NCBI GenBank assembly: GCA_007125155.1
Contig: SLDR01000029.1
Coordinates: 1 to 33,538 of the forward strand
From: Candidatus Campbelliibacteriota bacterium
Lineage (GTDB): Bacteria; Patescibacteriota; Minisyncoccia; Phycocordibacterales; CSBR16-193
Direction: 5' to 3'
Length of the DNA: 33,538 nucleotides
The position numbers and the translations under genes are program-made. The notes beneath the pieces were generated by a model. The model was not told where the DNA came from. It ran no database searches and was given only the letters and a program-made list of their open reading frames with translations. Of this stretch, positions 29,118-33,538 are shown one piece after another (positions within the stretch are counted from its first letter, which is position 1; each line of letters opens with the position of its first letter).

Positions 29118-29840
29118 ATGGCAAACATGACAGTTGGAGAATTAGTATACAAACAAGCCATAGAACAAGGGCACAACCCTGATTTATTTAAAGGGCTTGT
29201 TTCCCCTTTAGACAGGGTGATGGAGTCATACAGAAATGCTTTTGAGAGATTAGTGGAGCCTATTGAGAGAGTTAACTCTGCTGTTGATTCTATAAGACCT
29301 CAGATAGAGGCGATGCAGAATATGAAGTTGCCAGATGTGTCTGGAATTATCCCGTCATACATGTTCCACGAACAAAGAAAATTTACTCTACCTGAGTTTA
29401 ATAAAGTTCAGGACGTACGAGTAATTAATGCAGAAGAAATTGCGGGCGCGTCAGAAAAGAAAGAGGGTGAATTTGTGCTTTGCTCATATACACTTCCTAA
29501 AAATGCAACTTGGGAATCTTTGTACATCAAGTTTTTAGACGGTCATGTAGTTAAAGTTGAGTACCCGGGAATGAAGACCAAAAAGTTTAATTTTAAAGAG
29601 ATGGGGTTCTCAAATGGAAAGACAACGAGACCTAATATGAAATGGGTACTACTTCAGGCAATCGCAGGAAATGAAGGAGCACTAACAAATGCTAGTTGGG
29701 ATAAAAAGTTTGGGAGAAACGTCAAATATGAACTCAATGAAGGATTGAAAAGATTTTTTGGAATGGATTCACCACCAATTCCTCGCTACACAAAAAAACA
29801 CGGATATAGACCCCTATTTACTATAAAATCAGACAGATAG
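29118..29840 (+). CDS. Hypothetical protein (start 29118 or 29127 rather than 29082)
   Basis: Good ORF; a TATAAT-like element overlaps the upstream in-frame ATG region, favouring a later start. Confidence 0.6.
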   Translation: MANMTVGELVYKQAIEQGHNPDLFKGLVSPLDRVMESYRNAFERLVEPIERVNSAVDSIRPQIEAMQNMKLPDVSGIIPSYMFHEQRKFTLPEFNKVQDVRVINAEEIAGASEKKEGEFVLCSYTLPKNATWESLYIKFLDGHVVKVEYPGMKTKKFNFKEMGFSNGKTTRPNMKWVLLQAIAGNEGALTNASWDKKFGRNVKYELNEGLKRFFGMDSPPIPRYTKKHGYRPLFTIKSDR

Positions 29841-29860
29841 TCATTTGATATAAAATGACG

Positions 29861-29903
29861 ATACAAAAGACCTTTTGTCGATAGTGCAAAAGGTCTTTTG
29901 TAT
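29861..29903. terminator. Strong hairpin / probable terminator
   Basis: 16-bp perfect inverted repeat ATACAAAAGACCTTTT...AAAAGGTCTTTTGTAT just after the stop at 29840. Confidence 0.6.
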
Positions 29904-30013
29904 TAAGGATTTTTTAATATTCATTTCTGCACGAAAAAAAGAAAATTGTCATTTTGTCATTCAATGACGAATAAGGGTAGAAGAGATTAATAAGACCCTC
30001 TTCTCAAATTATT

Positions 30014-31186
30014 ATGTCTAAACAACAAAAGATCACATGGTCATCCTCTGCTCGCAAGTTGAATGATCTGATCAAAAATGGATACAATCCGCGTAAGTTA
30101 AGCGAGAACGAAAAAAGAGACCTAGAAAAATCGGTAAAGGAGTTTGGAACGGTTGTTCCTGTTGTCGTAAATATTGGATCAAGAACCAATATTATTATTG
30201 GGGGTGAACAAAGAGCAAAAGTCTATGCTGACCTTGGTATAGAAAGTATCGAGTGCATGGTTCCTTCTCGAGAACTAACGCTCGAAGAAGAGAAAGAACT
30301 CAATCTCCGCCTCAACAAAAATACAGGCTCATGGAATGAAGAACTTTTAAAAGAATTCGATATGAGTTTGCTCCTTGATGTCGGATTTGGGGACGATGAA
30401 CTCCAAAATTTATTTGATGATGTCGATGTTATCAATGACGACTTTGATATTGAGAAAGCACTCGAGGAAACAATTACACCGAGAGTAAAATCGGGAGAGA
30501 TTTGGGAACTTGGAAATCATAGATTTCTTGTTGGCGATTCTACCAACCAAAAACTTGTACAGAAACTTATGAAGGGAGATTTGGCGGACATCGTCTACTG
30601 CGATCCGCCGTACAACATCGGACTAGATTATTCCAAGGGAGTTGGAAATAAAGAAAAATATCAGGGCTCGTATTCCGCAAAAGATGACTCTAAAAAAGAT
30701 TCTGTCTATATGGAGTTTTTGGACAAGAGCCTTGAAACTGCAAAAAGCGTGAGCAAGACAAACGCCCACTATTTCTATTGGTGTGATTCTTCATACATTT
30801 GGATGACTCAGACTTTGTACGCCAAGCACAAGATTAATGCTAAGCGTGTAGTTCTGTGGCTCAAGAACAATCAAAATCCGACTCATAAAATTGCATTTAA
30901 TAAAGTATATGAACCGTGCATCTATGGAACCACTGGGAAACCATATCTCAACACTGGAATGAATAATTCTAATGAGATCCTTAACCAAGAAGTGACCACT
31001 GGCAATCAGGTTCATGACGAAATACTCGACATGATAGATATATGGATTGAAAAAAGAGATAACGCCCAAGCGTATCAGCACCCCACCCAGAAGCCTGTAA
31101 CTTTAAATGAAAAGCCGTTTAAAAGATGTAGCGCACCTCTCCATATTGTCTTCAGTGGATTTGCTAATAATGGCCTAGGCAGATAG
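30014..31186 (+). pseudogene. ParB-like N-terminal domain fused to DNA methyltransferase; C-terminus truncated
   Basis: ParB-like NPRKLSENEKRDLEKSVKEFGTVVPVVVN...GGEQRAKVYADLG; DIVYCDPPYNIGLDY (DPPY motif IV); ends HPTQKPVTL...HIVFSGFANNGLGR stop where an FxGxG motif I is expected. Confidence 0.75.
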
Positions 31187-31203
31187 CAAAAAGCTCCCCG
31201 CCA

Positions 31204-31371
31204 GGCAGATGGGCGTAAACCCATCCATGCCGGTTTCCCGACACGACCGTCCAAGGTACTCCTGACGAGGAGTTCTTTACCTTGGACGGATTTCTAAGCC
31301 ATACCCACCGAAATTATCAATGGGGTTAGGCCGTATTCAATTGTCAATTGAATTCTACCAATTTAACGGCC
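31204..31371. other. Three consecutive stem-loops upstream of the DGR target promoter
   Basis: GATGGG/CCCATC with GGCA/TGCC; CCGTCCAAGGTA/TACCTTGGACGG; GGCCGT/ACGGCC enclosing ATTCAATTG/CAATTGAAT. Confidence 0.7.
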
Positions 31372-31448
31372 GAATTCCTAGCTTCCTTATAGCTTAAATG
31401 ATAGGGTTTGCGAAGAGGAGTTGCCAAGGTCGGGACATTGCCCAGCCC

Positions 31449-31476
31449 TTGACAGAATGGTTAGTTATGATATAAT
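31449..31476 (+). promoter_or_regulatory. Consensus sigma70-type promoter driving the DGR target gene
   Basis: TTGACA - 16 nt - TATAAT. Confidence 0.75.
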
Positions 31477-31508
31477 ATCAAAATAGTTCTTTGATATTAG
31501 GTTCAGGA

Positions 31509-31561
31509 CATGAGGTGAGCTTTTTGTGGCTTTATACAGGCCTTAGAAAGCTCGCCTCATG
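31509..31561 (+). promoter_or_regulatory. Structured 5' leader hairpin of the DGR target
   Basis: CATGAGGTGAGCTTT (31509-31523) / AAAGCTCGCCTCATG (31547-31561): 15-bp stem with one G-T wobble. Confidence 0.75.
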
Positions 31562-31618
31562 TTGAGGCAAGTCGCTTGTCCGAGCGGTTCGGATAATCAA
31601 ACGAAAGGAGATAACGTC

Positions 31619-32518
31619 ATGACGACGATTACTCAGCAGTCCGCAACCACCGGCCAGATCAAGCAGATCAACCGGTTCGGGTCCGATGCTATCGAGAAGG
31701 TTCTCGAAGATCTCGGCCTCGACAACCCCGGCGCCCAGCGCGTCATTGAGCACGGCGACGAGTTTGCCCGTGCGATCCACGAAGCGGCCCTCACCTCGCT
31801 CAAGGACCTGTCGGTCACCGACAAGTACAAGAACGAGGAAGTCGCCTCGAACTACGGCTACCTCTCCGGCTACACGAAGCCCAAGTCGATCACGGAGCAG
31901 TGCAACATTCTGCGCCAGATCTTCCCGGGTGTCGGGTACGCTGATGAGAAGCTCGCCGAACGCGAAGTGCCGAAGCACGCCGAAGGATGGTTCGCCATCC
32001 CGAAGTGGCAGACGGTCGCCCCGACCTACGCCGAGGCGGTGCAGAAGGTGCTCGACGCGATCAAGAAGGCCCGAAACGGCAAGTTCTACAACTACCGTGA
32101 CGGCCAGATCGTGAACGAGCGTCTGCGCCAGACGGCCAAGACGGAGGCCATGTTCGGCAAGCTCGGCAACGAGCAGAAAGATCACGACATCCTCGTGGTC
32201 GCCGCCCAGTTCGGTCTGCGTCATCGCGGTCGCTCGGTTCGCCGGGCACGCGAGGTCATGCAGGCGAACGAGTGCGGTCTCGGTGCCTTCGCTGTCGGGA
32301 TCATGATCCTGACGCATCCCGAGCGTCTCCAGCATCTGGACGATCTCTGGATCGACTGCGCTGGTGACGAGTTCGACGATCCGGATGCCGACGATCGCTT
32401 CGATCACGCCCCGTACTTCTTCTTCGACGACGGCAAGGTCGAGTTCGACGCGTTCTGGTACGGCTACGCCTACGTCAACGGTGGTGGGTCGGTGTCGGCC
32501 TTCGTTCCGCAGTCCTGA
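31619..32518 (+). CDS. DGR target (variable) protein with C-terminal variable region
   Basis: AAGGAG RBS upstream of ATG 31619; 299 aa; the last ~45 codons are a diversified copy of the TR at 32917-33048. Confidence 0.93.
   Translation: MTTITQQSATTGQIKQINRFGSDAIEKVLEDLGLDNPGAQRVIEHGDEFARAIHEAALTSLKDLSVTDKYKNEEVASNYGYLSGYTKPKSITEQCNILRQIFPGVGYADEKLAEREVPKHAEGWFAIPKWQTVAPTYAEAVQKVLDAIKKARNGKFYNYRDGQIVNERLRQTAKTEAMFGKLGNEQKDHDILVVAAQFGLRHRGRSVRRAREVMQANECGLGAFAVGIMILTHPERLQHLDDLWIDCAGDEFDDPDADDRFDHAPYFFFDDGKVEFDAFWYGYAYVNGGGSVSAFVPQS
32379..32513 (+). repeat. DGR variable repeat (VR)
   Basis: 135 nt aligned to the 132-nt TR; nearly all mismatches at TR adenines; shared 3' block GGGTCGGTGTCGGCCTTCGTTCCG as candidate IMH. 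Confidence 0.93.
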
Positions 32519-32564
32519 ACCTTGAGGGCTTGATTGCTTGACACTTTTGAGTCCTTGAACCTTT

Positions 32565-32579
32565 GTCCGCGAAGCGGAC
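32565..32579 (+). other. Short GC-rich hairpin downstream of VR
   Basis: GTCCGC-GAA-GCGGAC perfect 6-bp stem. Confidence 0.6.
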
Positions 32580-32582
32580 TCG

Positions 32583-32617
32583 CCGGGTTATCCACATGTT
32601 GGATAGCCCGGTTTTTT
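32583..32617 (+). terminator. Rho-independent terminator of the target gene
   Basis: CCGGGTTATCC...GGATAGCCCGG followed by TTTTTT. Confidence 0.75.
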
Positions 32618-32620
32618 CTT

Positions 32621-32649
32621 TTCAAATACCTATGAATTTTTGATACAAT
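32621..32649 (+). promoter_or_regulatory. Putative promoter for the TR transcript
   Basis: TTCAAA - 17 nt - TACAAT upstream of a long non-coding leader to TR. Confidence 0.35.
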
Positions 32650-32916
32650 AACGAGTGAGATTAGGCTCATGAACAGTAGTTTACGGATTGCTGTCGCCGA
32701 ACTCTCTCTTCAAGTAAGAGAAATAACAACCAGCGTCTTAGAGATCATGGTTTCTAAGAGAGTGTTGTATTGAGGAGACACTGCTTGTTTCCGTCTGGTG
32801 AAGGTGTTGAGAATATTTTTCAACTGCTTCCATATAAAATACAGGAGTGAGAGCGTGCCCTATTTCCAGTAGGGACCATGTTCAAGCTCTGGTGGCATGG
32901 ATGGACGGAGACAATT

Positions 32917-33048
32917 ATCCGGATGCCGACGATCGCTTCGATCACGCCCCGTACTTCAACTTCAACGACGGCAAGGTCAAGTTCGACACGAACTGGTACG
33001 ACAACGCCAACGACAACTATGGGTCGGTGTCGGCCTTCGTTCCGAAGT
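32917..33048 (+). repeat. DGR template repeat (TR)
   Basis: AAC-rich copy of the VR (...TACTTCAACTTCAACGACGGCAAGGTCAAGTTCGACACGAACTGGTACGACAACGCCAACGACAACTATGGGTCGG...). Confidence 0.93.
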
Positions 33049-33061
33049 TTCTCCCCAAAGC

Positions 33062-33086
33062 AAAAAGCACCTACACGGTGCTTTTT
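33062..33086. terminator. Bidirectional terminator between TR and convergent avd
   Basis: AAAAAGCACC-TACAC-GGTGCTTTTT. Confidence 0.75.
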
Positions 33087-33089
33087 GTA

Positions 33090-33434
33090 TTAGTCGTTCT
33101 TAAGAGAGCGTATCCAGCCACCGAGCATGCGTCCGATCTCGTCAACTTCGCCCTGTACCACTGTGTACTTCTTGTTATCAAGCGCTTTCGTGTCCTTCAT
33201 GAGCCGTATGAACACACGAAAAAGATTAAGATCAACACTTACTTGCTCGAGCGTCGGTATCTTTTCTTTCTTCGACTGTCCGCTTGCTCGAAAGATACCA
33301 GACATGACATCGAGTAAGACGCTTTCTGAGCGCTCAAAGGTGGTGAAGCGATCTTTCTTGGGTATCAAACGATGATACTCGTGGAAAGTCTTATACAAGT
33401 CGTATGACTTTTTAAATATTGGCAGGTACCCCAA
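33090..33434 (-). CDS. avd: Avd-like four-helix-bundle DGR accessory protein
   Basis: LPIFKKSYDLYKTFHEYHRLIPKKDRF...LDNKKYTVVQGEVDEIGRMLGGWIRSLK; C-terminal pattern as in bAvd (AEVGRILGSWIARV); start codon uncertain (TTG). Confidence 0.85.
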   Translation of the reverse strand: MGYLPIFKKSYDLYKTFHEYHRLIPKKDRFTTFERSESVLLDVMSGIFRASGQSKKEKIPTLEQVSVDLNLFRVFIRLMKDTKALDNKKYTVVQGEVDEIGRMLGGWIRSLKND

Positions 33435-33436
33435 AT

Positions 33437-33538
33437 CTAGGACACCAATTCTTTCTCCAATAATACTTCACTTTGCCTGGCAAAGGCAACCGGTGCCATA
33501 TTTAAGGCGGTATGTATCCGCTTAGTGTTGTAATAATA
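33437..33538 (-). mobile_element. C-terminal fragment of DDE transposase/integrase core (IS3/IS481-like), truncated by window edge
   Basis: Reverse-strand frame YYYNTKRIHTALNMAPVAFARQSEVLLEKELVS stop, typical of the integrase-core C-terminus. Confidence 0.7.

Larger units (their letters stand above)
32656..33086 (+). ncRNA. Predicted TR-containing non-coding RNA
   Basis: Region between putative promoter and terminator hairpin; contains TR and several leader hairpins; no supported CDS. Confidence 0.45.

Noticed and set aside
31321-31375. Integron attC-like site (GTTAGGC and ATTTAAC cores match GTTRRRY/RYYYAAC)
   Set aside because: The cores are in the wrong order on both strands and not mutually complementary; no integrase seen.
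31532-32407. 291-aa minus-strand ORF antisense to the DGR target
   Set aside because: Overlaps the well-supported target gene (promoter, RBS, VR); long antisense ORFs are expected in GC-rich coding sequence.
32379-33048. VR/TR pair as an ordinary recent duplication
   Set aside because: Substitutions concentrate almost exclusively at TR adenines and an avd-like gene is adjacent, which plain duplication with drift would not produce.
32847-33317. 156-aa plus-strand ORF covering the TR
   Set aside because: Its N-terminal part is simply the TR read in the VR frame and the rest runs antisense through avd; TR is better explained as non-coding template.
1-33538. CRISPR array
   Set aside because: No regularly spaced short direct repeats were seen; the only notable long direct repeat is VR/TR.

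Overview
The window looks like a chromosomal segment from a Candidate Phyla Radiation / Patescibacteria-type genome (inferred from gene content and reduced protein architectures). From left to right it holds: (1) a type IV secretion-like operon (PrgI-like protein, split VirB4, VirB2-like pilin, hypothetical proteins); (2) the replication-origin neighbourhood jag-yidC-rnpA-rpmH <-> dnaA-dnaN with DnaA-box-like sites; (3) housekeeping genes: PBP1A, ruvC, yebC, ruvB, pilB-like ATPase, tsaE, polA, holA-like, tRNA-Lys, trmH-like, mutM, murE-like, ruvA, rpsT, acylphosphatase, tRNA-Arg; (4) from about 28.4 kb an accessory region with orphan hypotheticals, a ParB/DNA-methyltransferase fusion truncated at its SAM-binding motif, several structured intergenic segments, and a diversity-generating retroelement (DGR). 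The DGR is the main discovery. A GC-rich target gene (31619-32518) ends in a variable repeat (VR, 32379-32513). About 400 bp downstream lies a non-coding template repeat (TR, 32917-33048). By eye, 13 substitutions fall at TR adenines; the only other differences are one 3-nt insertion and one adjacent T>G. A convergent avd-like gene (33434-33090) follows, abutted by the C-terminus of a DDE transposase/integrase. No reverse transcriptase is visible in the window, so it must lie beyond the right edge, act in trans, or be lost. All calls come from reading the sequence; no searches or folding were run.
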